Of a DNA stretch of 64,000 nt, positions 32,969 to 43,500 are shown piece by piece. The stretch lies in contig NZ_NETK01000001.1 in the NCBI RefSeq assembly GCF_002343915.1, positions 372,001 through 436,000 on the forward strand, given 5' to 3'. Under the pieces are notes generated by a model. It was not told the DNA's origin. It ran no database searches and worked only from the letters and a program-made list of their open reading frames with translations. The DNA comes from Nannocystis exedens (lineage in GTDB: Bacteria > Myxococcota_A > Polyangia > Nannocystales > Nannocystaceae). Position numbers and translations under genes: made by a program. Within the stretch, counting starts at the first letter, position 1. Every line of letters begins with the position of its first letter.

Positions 32969-34813
32969 CTATTCGAGGGTCACGGGCGCGACCGAGGCCG
33001 GGCGCCGGAGCGCGCGCAGCAGCGTCCACGGCACGGCGACGGTGAGGACGGCCTGGACCAGCCCGAGCAGCGGGCTCAGCCCGGTGAACACGAACACGTG
33101 CGGGTTGCGGAAGAACAGCTCCTCGGCGGGGCGGGCCCACACGACCGTCTGGCCGAACGCGACCGCCAGCATCGCCGCGCACACGCCGGCCCACAGGCGC
33201 GACGCGAACGTCATCGGCGCGACGGCCACGCGCAGGGCCAGCAGCGCGGCGACCACCAGGAACCACGCCGCGTGCAGCAGCGCCAGCGGGTGCCGGAACA
33301 GCCACATCGTCTCGTCGCCGACCAGGACCGCGGCCAGCAGCAGGTACAGCCCGGCCCAGCCGACGAACTCGCCGACCAGCGAGCCGACCGGCGTGCGCCG
33401 CATGGCCGGAGGGACATCTCCGGTCGGGGCCCGCATCATCAGCAGGATCGCCAGCGGGATCGACAACAAGCCGAGGTTGAGCAGGTAGAACTCCTCCGCG
33501 CGCCACTCGTGCGGCGGGTTGGCGGTGCTGACGAGCACCATCGCCACGAGCGCGCCGACCAGCGCCTCGCCGCGGCGCAGCGACACCAGCGAGGTGTTGC
33601 CGACCCGGCGGGCCAGCGCGCGCAGCCCGAGGAGCGCCAGCGTCAGCATGCCGACCGCCCCGACCACCACCGGCACCGTGGTGTCGAGCGCGGCGCCGAA
33701 GCCCTGCGCGGGGTCGCCGAGGCCGAACGCCTGCGCCAGCGAGTGGCTGGCGGCCGCCTGCGGCAGCAGGGCCAGGGTGCCGGCTGTCCGATGGGACAGC
33801 TCGGCCGCGAGCGCCACGCCGACCCCGCCGAGCACCCCGAGGATCGCCGCCAGCCCGCCGCCGACCAGCCCCGGCGAGCGCACCTTGCCGAGCGCCAGCC
33901 CGGCCAGCTGCCCGAGCATGACGAGGAACGCCCCGCCGGCCAGCACCACGGCGACCAGCGCCAGCGCGGCCCCGAAGTGCCCGACCGCCGCCGCCGCCGC
34001 CAGCAGCAGCGCCAGCTGCGGCGCCGCCAGCACGCCGATGACCGCCAGCGGGCCCGCGGTCAGCCCGAGCGCCAGCTCCTGGGCCCGCAGCGCGCTGCCG
34101 GCCAGCGGCTGCAGCGTGTTCTCGTGGGTCTCCTGGGCCATCTGCGTGCCCGCCAGCACCGGCGCCGCCAGCAGCAGCAGGAGCAGCAGGGCGCCGCCGG
34201 CCAGCACGCCCGTCATCCGCAGCGCGTCGAGCGGCGCCAGCGGCGAGGCGTACACCTCGATCGCCGGGGACATCGCGCGCTCGACCACCGTCTGCAGCGC
34301 CACGACCTCGCCGGGGTCGTACCAGTTGTAGTCGGGCACGCCGTAGACGCTGCCCGCATCGACATGAACCTTCGACCATGCCTCGAGGGCCAGACGCGCG
34401 TCGCGCTGGAGCGCGCGATGGGCCCGCGGCACCTCGCCGTAGGCGGCCCGCCGCAGCCGCGACTCGGCGGTCTCGAGCGCGTTGCTGACCCGGTAGCCGG
34501 CGTCGTCGTACGCCATCGGGTGCCCGGCGAACCGGCGCGCCACCTCGGCGCGCAGCGCCGCGGCTTCCTCCTCCGAGTCGGCGATCAGGGCGAAGCGGTC
34601 CTGCTCCTGGACGTGGCGGCTCTCCTCGAGCTCGAGCGCGACCCGCAGCTCGCGCTCGAATTCACCTGTCCCCAGGGCCAGCCACGTGCCGAGCACCGCC
34701 GACAGCGCGGCGAGCAGCACGGACAGCCCGAGCAGGCGGCGGCCGCGGGGGCCGCGGAGGGCCCGGGCGACGAACGGCCGGGCGGCGGAGCGGATCGAGA
34801 GGACGCGAGGCAT
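32969..34813 (-). CDS. ABC-2 type transporter permease
   Basis: A 614-residue membrane protein with an N-terminal helix (LLGLSVLLAALSAVLGTWLAL), a roughly 120-residue extracytoplasmic region of charged helices (ELEESRHVQEQDRFALIADS onward), and about ten further membrane helices beginning LRMTGVLAGGALLLLLLL. The layout suits an ABC-2 permease of the kind with a long first periplasmic loop. It is encoded 13 bp after the ATPase gene, so both make one exporter; the cargo is unknown. The segment GTQMAQETHENTLQPLAGS is the usual coupling-helix region after helix 2. Three palindromes fall in loops (33400-33425, the perfect 33783-33800, 34667-34685). Confidence 0.82.
   Translation of the reverse strand: MPRVLSIRSAARPFVARALRGPRGRRLLGLSVLLAALSAVLGTWLALGTGEFERELRVALELEESRHVQEQDRFALIADSEEEAAALRAEVARRFAGHPMAYDDAGYRVSNALETAESRLRRAAYGEVPRAHRALQRDARLALEAWSKVHVDAGSVYGVPDYNWYDPGEVVALQTVVERAMSPAIEVYASPLAPLDALRMTGVLAGGALLLLLLLAAPVLAGTQMAQETHENTLQPLAGSALRAQELALGLTAGPLAVIGVLAAPQLALLLAAAAAVGHFGAALALVAVVLAGGAFLVMLGQLAGLALGKVRSPGLVGGGLAAILGVLGGVGVALAAELSHRTAGTLALLPQAAASHSLAQAFGLGDPAQGFGAALDTTVPVVVGAVGMLTLALLGLRALARRVGNTSLVSLRRGEALVGALVAMVLVSTANPPHEWRAEEFYLLNLGLLSIPLAILLMMRAPTGDVPPAMRRTPVGSLVGEFVGWAGLYLLLAAVLVGDETMWLFRHPLALLHAAWFLVVAALLALRVAVAPMTFASRLWAGVCAAMLAVAFGQTVVWARPAEELFFRNPHVFVFTGLSPLLGLVQAVLTVAVPWTLLRALRRPASVAPVTLE
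33783..33800. repeat. Dispersed hairpin, perfect 7-bp arms, inside ABC permease
   Basis: GCTGTCC-GATG-GGACAGC, read on the minus strand as SHRTAG in a loop between membrane helices. Confidence 0.75.
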
Positions 34814-34826
34814 GGCGGGCTCCTGG

Positions 34827-35792
34827 CTAGTTGACGCGGTCTTCGGACAGGCGGTGATAGACGTCTTCGAGGCGGCTGCGGACGCGGCTGCAGGTGACCA
34901 CGCGGACCCCGGCGGCCACCAGCGCGGCGAGGGCGTCGGCCATGCGGTCCTCGCCGCCGGGGATCTGGGCGGTGATGGTCTCGCAGCCGTCTTCGAACCC
35001 GCTGGCCTCGATCAGCGCCCGGTGCTGCACCAGCACCTCGCGCGCGCGCTCGCTGCCGGCCCCGCCCTCGCTCGTCGGCGGCAGCAGCCGCAGCTCGTAG
35101 ACGAACCGGCGGACCTCGTAGCGCTCGATGATGTCGGCGACGTCGCCCGCGACCACCAGCTTGCCCTGCTGCAGGATCGCCAGCTGATCGCACAGGTCGT
35201 CGAGCTCGCGGAGGATGTGCGACGAGATCAGCACCGTCGTCCCGCGCTCGCGCGTGCGCTGCAGGATCGCCCGCAGGTCGCTGCGCCCGCGCGGGTCGAG
35301 CCCGTCGGCCGGCTCGTCGAGGATGAGGAGCTTCGGCTTGTGCAGCAAGCAGCGGGCGATGAGCAGCCGCTGGCGCATGCCCTTCGACAGCGCGCCCGCC
35401 GGCGCGTCGCGCTTGTCGACCAGGTCGAACGTCACCAGCATGTCCTCGACCGCCGCGTCCAGCTCCTTGTCGGGGACGCGGAAGCACTCGCCGAAGAAGC
35501 GCAGGTACTCGGCCGGGCTCATGTGCTTGTAGAGCGGGTTGCCGTCGCCGAGGAAGCCGATCGAGCGCCGCAGCTCGGCGTCGTCGATCTCCGGGGCCCG
35601 GCCGTCGAAGCGGATCTCGCCCTCGGTCGGCTGCATCACCGTCGCCAGCATCCGCAGCGTGGTCGACTTGCCGGCGCCGTTGGGGCCGATGAGCCCGCAG
35701 ATCGACCCGCTCGGGACCGTCAGGTCGAGCCCGCGGATCGCCCAGCGGTCGCCGTCGTAGGTCTTGCCGAGGTTCCGCAGGTCGATCCGCAT
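34827..35792 (-). CDS. ABC transporter ATP-binding protein
   Basis: A 321-residue ABC ATPase, first gene of an exporter pair with the permease at 32969. Walker A is GLIGPNGAGKSTTLRML near residue 33, the signature reads GALSKGMRQRLLIAR (SKGM in place of SGGQ, a common form in drug and antibiotic exporters), Walker B is LLILDEPADGLDP and the switch His is in VLISSHILRELDDL. The last 100 residues (FVYELRLLPPTSEGG onward) form the extra C-terminal domain seen in NodI/DrrA-like proteins. It hydrolyses ATP at the cytoplasmic face to drive the ABC-2 permease. The ATG at 35792 is conserved; 306 bp separate it from the divergent lipoprotein. Confidence 0.92.
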   Translation of the reverse strand: MRIDLRNLGKTYDGDRWAIRGLDLTVPSGSICGLIGPNGAGKSTTLRMLATVMQPTEGEIRFDGRAPEIDDAELRRSIGFLGDGNPLYKHMSPAEYLRFFGECFRVPDKELDAAVEDMLVTFDLVDKRDAPAGALSKGMRQRLLIARCLLHKPKLLILDEPADGLDPRGRSDLRAILQRTRERGTTVLISSHILRELDDLCDQLAILQQGKLVVAGDVADIIERYEVRRFVYELRLLPPTSEGGAGSERAREVLVQHRALIEASGFEDGCETITAQIPGGEDRMADALAALVAAGVRVVTCSRVRSRLEDVYHRLSEDRVN

Positions 35793-36098
35793 GCCGTCCG
35801 CGCGACGAACGCCGCCGCGCCCGCGGATATTTCACCGCATCCGCCCGCGATCGTCGAGCGCCCGCGGCCGGAGCCACCTGTCCTTCGGAGCATCTTCTCT
35901 CCAGGCCGCGGCCTGCGGCTGGCGCCTCGCCCTCGCGCCTTCGTCGCGGGCCGGCGCGTCCGTGGGCCCGAACCGGCGTCCGGCCGGATCGGCGGCTGCG
36001 TCCCCGCCCGTGCCCACCGCGACCCGCTCGCCCGCCCGCCGCGCGGACTTGCATCACACGCTGCTGCGGCCTGCAGACGGCCTGGTATGCTGCGCCGC
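35793..36098. other. Divergent intergenic region
   Basis: Promoter space between the ABC operon and the frameshifted lipoprotein. It holds one palindrome pair (CCTGTCCTTCGGAGCATC, near 35878) and no other recognisable site. Confidence 0.5.
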
Positions 36099-36568
36099 AT
36101 GCGACGTTCGCTTATCGCCGCGCTCCTCCTCGCCGCCTGCGGCCCCACGGCCCCTGCGCCCACCGAGGTCGCCAAGAGCGCCCCTGCCGAGGCCGCCAAG
36201 GCCCCCACGCCGAGCCCGGCGGCCGCACCCGCGCCCACCCCGCCGCCGCCGCCACGCCCGCGCCCGCCGGCGAGAAGCTCGAGATCCCGAAGGAGCCGCC
36301 GCTCACGCCCGAAGAGATCGCGCTGATCGAGTCCGACCCGAAGACCCTCACGCCCGAGCAGCGGCGCGCGCGGGCCCACGCGCTCCGCCGCAAGATCTTG
36401 CAGAACCCCGACAGCCCGCAGGCCCAGCAGCTCGAGAAGATCCGCCGCGACGTCGAGGCCGGCGTGCTCAAGCCGGAGCTCCCGCCCAAGTCCGCCGACT
36501 CCGCCGGCAAGGGCCTCACCCTCCACGCCCCCGGCCCCAGCAACCCCGCGCCCGCCCCCGCGCCGTGA
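36099..36568 (+). pseudogene. Lipoprotein gene broken by a frameshift in a CCG tract
   Basis: The N-terminal part from ATG 36099 is a clear lipoprotein: MRRSLIAALLLAACGP, then a Pro/Ala/Lys linker. In that frame it runs into Arg-rich nonsense and stops at 36326. From about 36267 a different frame gives a coherent hydrophilic protein (EKLEIPKEPPLTPEEIALIE, LTPEQRRARAHALRRKIL, QLEKIRRDVEAGVLKPELPP) that ends at 36568 with normal third-position bias. The switch needs one extra base, and lies in CCCCGCCGCCGCCGCC-type sequence (36236-36265). It is a sequencing error, a recent mutation or a slippage switch; these cannot be told apart here. Intact, it would encode about 156 residues. Confidence 0.7.
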
Positions 36569-36598
36569 ACGACCGTCCGGCGACAGACGCTCCGCCCG

Positions 36599-36676
36599 AG
36601 CCTGTCCTTTCGACCATGCGGCTCCACACCCGGTCGCCGCTCGGACGGCCCGAGAAAACCTGTCCGTTCGACCAGG
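36599..36676. repeat. Two palindrome copies upstream of the crotonase gene
   Basis: CCTGTCCTTTCGACCATG (36601) and CCTGTCCGTTCGACCAGG (36659) are near-identical imperfect hairpins 58 bp apart, matching the pair at 12684-12756. They fill the gap between the broken lipoprotein and the crotonase gene. Confidence 0.65.
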
Positions 36677-36734
36677 CACCTCCGCGCGCGCTCGTCCGCG
36701 CAGGCCGCCCCGCTCGCATCCCCGGAGGCGGACG

Positions 36735-37520
36735 ATGAGCGACGAAGCCCGCGTGATCGAGACCGTCCTGGCGCCGGGCCTGCGCCGCTGGACGATCAGC
36801 CACCCGCGCAAGCGCAACGCCCTCACCCCCGCCATGCTGGCGACCCTCGAGGCCGGCGCGCGGGCGCTCCGCGGCGACGTCGTGCTGCTCGACGCGGCCC
36901 CCGGCCCCTGCTTCTGCGCCGGCTTCGACCTCGACGCCTTGCCCGAAGGACAGGCCGACGCCCCGGCCGCCAGCGCCCCCGACTCGCCCTTGATCACCGC
37001 CTCCGCCGCGCTGCAGGCCTGCGACGGGCTTCTGGTCGCCGTCGTCCACGGCGAGGTGTTCGGCGCCGGCGTCGAGCTGCTCGCGGCCTGCGACCTGCGC
37101 CTCGCCGCCCACGGCGTCCGCTTCACCGTCCCGGCCGCGCGCCTCGGCGTCGTCTATCACGCCGCCGGCGTGGCCCTGCTGCACCGCGTGTTCGGCCCGG
37201 CGCTGACGCGGCGGCTGCTGCTCGCGGCCGAGGCGATCGGCGCCGAGGAGGCCCACCGCGCCGGCGCCCTCGTCAGCCTGCACCCGCCCGACGAGCTCGC
37301 CCGCGCCGGCGAGGCCTTCGCGGCCCGCCTGCGCCAGGGCGCGCCGCAGAGCCTCCGTGCCCACCGCGACCTGCTGCGCGCGCTCGACCGCGGCGGTCCG
37401 TCCGGCGAAGAGCTCGCCGCGCACGAGCAGGCCCGCCGCGTCGCCTACACCAGCGAGGACTTCCGCGAGGGCCGGGCGGCGGCGCGGGAGCGCCGTTCTC
37501 CGCGCTTTCGCGGCGGCTGA
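36735..37520 (+). CDS. Enoyl-CoA hydratase/isomerase (crotonase) family protein
   Basis: A 261-residue crotonase. The first oxyanion-hole segment is CFCAGFDLDALPEGQ near residue 65, and the second is VVHGEVFGAGVELLAACDLR near 105, with FTVPAARLGVVYHAAG after it. The usual catalytic glutamates of hydratases (at VPAARLG and the helix after it) are not evident, so the protein may be an isomerase, hydrolase or other crotonase. Short linker residues LPEGQADAPAAS in loop 1 are encoded by a palindrome (36941-36955), an unusual place because this loop covers the active site. ATG 36735 follows CCGGAGGCGG, a good ribosome binding site. It lies 40 bp before yqeY. Confidence 0.83.
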   Translation: MSDEARVIETVLAPGLRRWTISHPRKRNALTPAMLATLEAGARALRGDVVLLDAAPGPCFCAGFDLDALPEGQADAPAASAPDSPLITASAALQACDGLLVAVVHGEVFGAGVELLAACDLRLAAHGVRFTVPAARLGVVYHAAGVALLHRVFGPALTRRLLLAAEAIGAEEAHRAGALVSLHPPDELARAGEAFAARLRQGAPQSLRAHRDLLRALDRGGPSGEELAAHEQARRVAYTSEDFREGRAAARERRSPRFRGG

Positions 37521-37559
37521 AGCGCCTTCGGCCAATTGTTTGTTATCTTCCGCGGCCTC

Positions 37560-38018
37560 ATGTCCGTCAAAGACCAGATCGAAGCCAAGCTGCGCGAGGC
37601 CCGCCTCGCCCGCGACGAGGCGACCAAGAACGTCATCGGCATGCTCAAGAGCAAGGTCCTGCTCGAGCTCAAGTCGGGCTCCGGCGCCGAGGACAACGAC
37701 GCGCTGTGGCTCGACACCATCAAGTCGTACGTCAAGCAGCTCAAGAAGACGATCGGCGAGTACGAGAAGCTGGGCGACCGCGGCCAGCAGCTGCTCTCCG
37801 AGGCCCAGTTCGAGCTCCGCTTCTGCGAGCAGTTCCTGCCGACCCGCCTCGACGAGGCCGCGACCGAGGCGCTCGTCCGCGAGGCCGCCGCCGCCAACAA
37901 CATCACCGACCCCAAGCAGGTCGGCAAGCTCGTCGGCGCGGTCATGAAGACGCACAAGGACCAGGTCGACTCCGACCTGCTCAAGCAAGTCGCCACCCGC
38001 GTGCTGTCGGGCGGGTGA
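37560..38018 (+). CDS. YqeY/GatB-tail-like protein
   Basis: A 152-residue member of the YqeY family, homologous to the tRNA-binding tail of GatB. It opens with the usual helical hairpin (MSVKDQIEAKLREARLARDE, KNVIGMLKSKVLLEL) and ends with the small bundle EQFLPTRLDEAATEALVREA and DPKQVGKLVGAVMKTHK. A role in tRNA-dependent amidation or tRNA binding is assumed from homology only. The length is normal. Upstream, TTGTTTGTTATCTT is AT-rich and may be its own promoter despite the nearby crotonase gene. Downstream begins a minisatellite. Confidence 0.9.
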   Translation: MSVKDQIEAKLREARLARDEATKNVIGMLKSKVLLELKSGSGAEDNDALWLDTIKSYVKQLKKTIGEYEKLGDRGQQLLSEAQFELRFCEQFLPTRLDEAATEALVREAAAANNITDPKQVGKLVGAVMKTHKDQVDSDLLKQVATRVLSGG

Positions 38019-38712
38019 GTCACTGCCGCGGTGCGGGCCTCGCCGAGCCCGCCCCGCGAGCCCTCGCGCTGGGCGCCGCTCTTCGCACGAGCGAGAAGCA
38101 TGAGCGCCACGCACCGGCGCGACGCTCGAGCGCGACGCGCGAGCATGATCACCACCCACGAGTGGGAAGCACGGCGCGAAGCACCAGCGCCATGCTCCAT
38201 TGCGAGCCCGGAGCGCGAAGCATCAGCGCCATGCTCCATCGCGAGCCCGGAGCGCGAAGCACCAGCCGCCACGCTCCATTGCGAAGCCCGGAGGCGAAGC
38301 ACCAGCGCCATGCTCCCTTGCGAAGCCCGGAGCGCGAAGCATCAGCGCCATGCTCCATTGCGAGCCCGGAGCGCGAAGCATCAGCGCCATGCTCCATTGC
38401 GAAGCCCGGAGCGCGAAGCACCAGCGCCATGCTCCATTGCGAGCCCGGACCGCGAAGCACCAGCACTGCGCTCGCGCGCGGACCTCGGAGCGCGAAGCAA
38501 CAGCGCCCGCACGAGCGCCAAACACGGCGCGCCAGGCATGAGCGCGAAGCTCGAGCGCCCCGAAGGCCCGCGTGCGATTTTCGCAGCGCGACGCATCGGC
38601 GCCACGCTCGGAGCGCGAAGCATCCAAGCCACCTTCGAGTCGAAGCGCGAAGCATCCGCCCCGCGCACGAGCGCGAGACACAGGCCGCGAAGCATCCGCG
38701 CGGAGCACCCGC
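38019..38712. repeat. Minisatellite region between convergent yqeY and tfuA-like genes
   Basis: A 39-40 bp unit, beginning GCGCGAAGCACCAGCGCCAT and continuing GCTCCATTGCGAGCCCGGA, is repeated about eight times from 38174 to 38489 (unit starts 38174, 38213, 38252, ~38292, 38332, 38371, 38411, 38450). Degenerate GAGCGCGAAGCA words go on in both directions, from about 38090 to 38700. Because unit length alternates between 39 and 40, no frame stays open with one peptide through the array, so it is taken as noncoding. No gene is supported in this interval. Confidence 0.85.
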
Positions 38713-40020
<1,308 letters not shown>

Positions 40021-40551
40021 GCCGCACCTCGCACCCGCGACGAGCCGCATTCAAACATGGCCGTGAATACATGTCCCCAAGGGCATGTACCCAAGACCAT
40101 CCACTCACCCGGTCGCGACCCTGCGTCTCGACCGCGCGCGCGAGCGTCGGCGGGCGACCGCGCCGGTCCGGCAGAGGCCCCCTGGCGCCCACGCGCGCCC
40201 TCGCCGAGGCCCCTCGGGAGCGGCGCTGGCAGCATCTCCGTCACGCCCGCAAACTACCGCAAAACCTCCAGGAGCGGGGCGCGAGACGGACATCTCGCCG
40301 CTGACGCCACGGCCGAGAGAGCATTCGCCGGCGCGGGGCTGCGGCTGACACCTCGCCCGTCCCAGCGCTGTCGGTCCAACGGCGCCGCGCTGTCCCAGCC
40401 ATGGGCCGCCCCAGCGATAGCGTACGGCCCGGCGCCGTTCGTTCGCCGGCGCTGCGCTGTCGCGGCCGTGGGCCGCCCCAGCGACAGCGTACGGCCCGGC
40501 GCCGTTCGTTCGCCGGCGCTGCCGCTGCTGTCGGCAGCGGCCCGGCGTCGC
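40021..40551. other. Gene-free interval with palindromes and a 67-bp duplication
   Basis: At 40060-40105 several ACATGTCCCC/GGGCATGT elements cluster just upstream of the tfuA-like start. At 40402-40455 and 40469-40522 a 54-bp segment (starting TGGGCCGCCCCAGCGA) is repeated with one difference, at a period of 67 bp. No small gene with a ribosome binding site was found, and no peptide that looks like a RiPP precursor. Confidence 0.65.
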
Positions 40552-43500
40552 TCACAGCGCCGCGACGAGCGCCGCGATCCGCGAGCGCACCGCCTGCGGC
40601 GACTCGCCGGCGAACTCCTGCGCTCCGAGCAGCGTCCCCGGTCCGAGCGCATCGCAGGCCCACATCGTGCCGTCGGCGGCGCGGCGGATCGGCGGGTTCG
40701 TCGACGATCCGAGGTCCGGGTTCGGCGCCAGCGGCGACACCTCCCCCGCCGCGACGTCGATCATGATCGCGCCGCCCCGAAAGTCGATGCCGAGCGCCTC
40801 CGTCTCGCCGCGCATGGCGAACGACGCCAGCTCGGGCGTCGCGACCTCCATCGTCGCGCCCGGAACGACCAGCATCAACGATTCGTGGCGGTTTGTCAGC
40901 GCCAGCGTCTTGCCCGACGGCGTGAACGCCACCCGGTTGCGCGGCCGTCCCGGGCTGTCCTTCAGGACATGTCGTTCGAGCTCGCGCGGCGAGCCCGTCA
41001 CGTCCCAGCGCGTCAGCTCGAGCGAGCCCGCGACCGGCCTCAGCACCGCCAGCTGGGCGCTGTCCGGGCTCCACGCCAGCGCGCCCGCCATCAGCTCGCC
41101 GCGCTCGACCGCGCTCGCCTCGGCGATCACCGGCGTCACCGCGCCGCTGTCGATCGCCAGCAGCTCGACGCCCTTCTCGCTGCGCACCGCCAGCCGCGCC
41201 CCCGACGGGCTCGCCTGCAGGTCGACCACCTTGCTCGCGGCGGTGAAGCGCTGCGCCCGCTGGTCCGGCCCGGTCCACACCTCGACCTCGGCCTCGACCG
41301 CTCGCGCCACCCCGCGCGGGAGCTCGAAGATCCAGCCCGTCAACGGCTGCGAGCCGACGCGCGCGCCGTGCTGCTCGTCCCACCAGCAGTTGTAGCCACC
41401 CTCCCCGATCACGGTGACCTGCCCCGCGTCGTCGACGAACGCGTTCAGGCCGTAGGCCCCCAGATCCGGCCCCGCGGACGGAGGGCTCGGGCAGCGGAAC
41501 GTCGCCGTCTTGTTCGTCGCCAGCTCGATCCGCGTGAACTCGCCGCGCGTCCGGTCCCACGGCGTCGCCGCGGCCCAGCGAGCCGCCGGCGCCAGCGCGC
41601 AGTCGGGCCCGCGCTTGTGCACCGTCACCGCCGCCGGCGCCGGCCGGTGGATCCGCACCTCGTGGCGATGCACCACCATCAGCGCCCCGTCGGCCCCCCA
41701 CCGCGGCAACCTGTCCCTCGGGACAGTCACGAACGAGCGCAGCCCGCCCGCGCGCAGGTCGCCGACGCCCCAGTCCTCGCCGATCGCCACCAGGAAGTGG
41801 TCGCCGGCCGGGTCGACGAGCACGCGCTCTTCGACCCGCCGGCCGTGCGACGGCACCTGCATCCGCCACACGACCGCGCCGGTGGCCAGCGACTCGCGCC
41901 ACAGCGCGTGGTGTCCGTACTCCGGCCGCATGAACAGCGCGTCGCCCTCCCCGACCGGCTTCCCCCAGTCGGCCTTGACCCGGCGCGACGCGCCCGTCTC
42001 GAGGTCGACCACGTCGATCCTCCCGTCGTCGTCGTCCTTCGGGTGGGCGATGGCGAACCGCGCGTCCCCCGTCAGGGCGAACGGTCGGCCCGCGTACTCG
42101 AGCCGCGTCTCGTTGCCGTCGCGCGGCCGGATCACCCGTGTCCCGCCGTCCTCCGCGAAGGCTACCGTCGAGGCATCGGCCGCGATCGCCGGCCACACCC
42201 CGCGCGGCAGCGAGGTCGCTCGCGGCGATGCGTCGGGGCGCGACAGCTCCCATAGCCGCAACGCGAGGCGACCGCCCGGATCGCCCGCGCGCGGCCACGC
42301 GAAGGCCACCAGCGAGCGCCCGTCCGCCGCCAGCTCCCAGGCGTCGAGGCTCCCCGCACGCTCCGCGCGGAGGTCGATCGTCTGCGCCACGCCCTCGCCG
42401 AACACCTGCACCGACGCTTCGCCGACGACCGCCCACACCGGCGCGCCGCGGGCGACCAGCAGCGACTTGGCCGCGCCGGGCGCGAGCACCTGCTCACCTG
42501 TCCCATCGGACATGTTCCACCGCCACACCGCCCCGAGCTCGTCGCGCCCGACGACCTCCCCGCCCGCCAGCGGCAGCGCCTCGGCCAGCGGACGCTCGGC
42601 CCGCAGCACCTGGGCCGGCAGCCCGCGCGCCGTCGCGGCCGCGGCGAGGAAGCGCGCCTCGTTCCACTGCCCCGGATCGTCGCCGGCGAGCTGCGCCAGC
42701 GCGCGGATCGTCTCCACCGGGTCGCGCGTCAACGCGGCGCGCGCCTCGGCCAGGCGCTTCGCGTCCTGCGTGCGCGTCAACTCGGCCCGCGCCGCGGCCA
42801 CGTCCTCTTGCTGGGCCGACGCGGCAGGCGTTCCGGTGGTCGACACGTACATGAGGGCGCCGGCCAGCAGCGCGGCCGTCGAGCCGACGGCCCACGCGAG
42901 CCGCCCGCGCAGCCGCGCCTCGGCCGGCTGCAGCGCCGACAGCAGCGCGTCCATCGACGGCCAGCGCGCGGCGGGATCGGGCTGCAGGCCGCGCAGCACC
43001 ACGCGTTGCAACCACGCGGGCACCTCCTGGCCCGTCTTCGGCGCCCGCACCCGGCCCTCGGCCACCGCCGTCGCCAGCGCCTGCACGTCGGCGCCGGCGA
43101 ACGGCCGCTGCCCGTACAGCGCCTCGTAGAGGGCCGCGCAGAAGCTGAACTGATCGGTCTTCGCGTCGCCGCGTGCGCCGGCGAACTGCTCGGCCGCCAT
43201 GTACGCCGGCGTCCCCAGCACCGCGCCGGTCTGCGTCAGCAGCACGTCGGTCGGCTCGCCCGCGGCCGGCAGCTCCGGCGCGGCCTCGCCGTCGCCGAGG
43301 TACGCCAGCCCGAAGTCGACCACGCGCACGCGCCCGTCGTCGCCGAGGATCACGTTGGCCGGCTTGAAGTCGCGGTGCACCACGCCCTGCCGGTGCGCCG
43401 CCGCCAGGCCCTCGCCCGCCTGGCGGAACACCGCCAGCACCTCGCGCCACGACCGAGGCTCGGCCGCCAGCCACTCGCGCAGCGTCGGCCCGGTGAGGAA

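Noticed and set aside
38174..38489. CRISPR array
   Set aside because: The repeated unit is contiguous and near-identical throughout; there are no unique spacers and no cas genes.
38149..38655. Repeat peptide frame in the 39/40-bp array as a multi-core precursor
   Set aside because: The period changes between 39 and 40 bp, so the peptide repeat shifts frame several times; all three frames are equally open.
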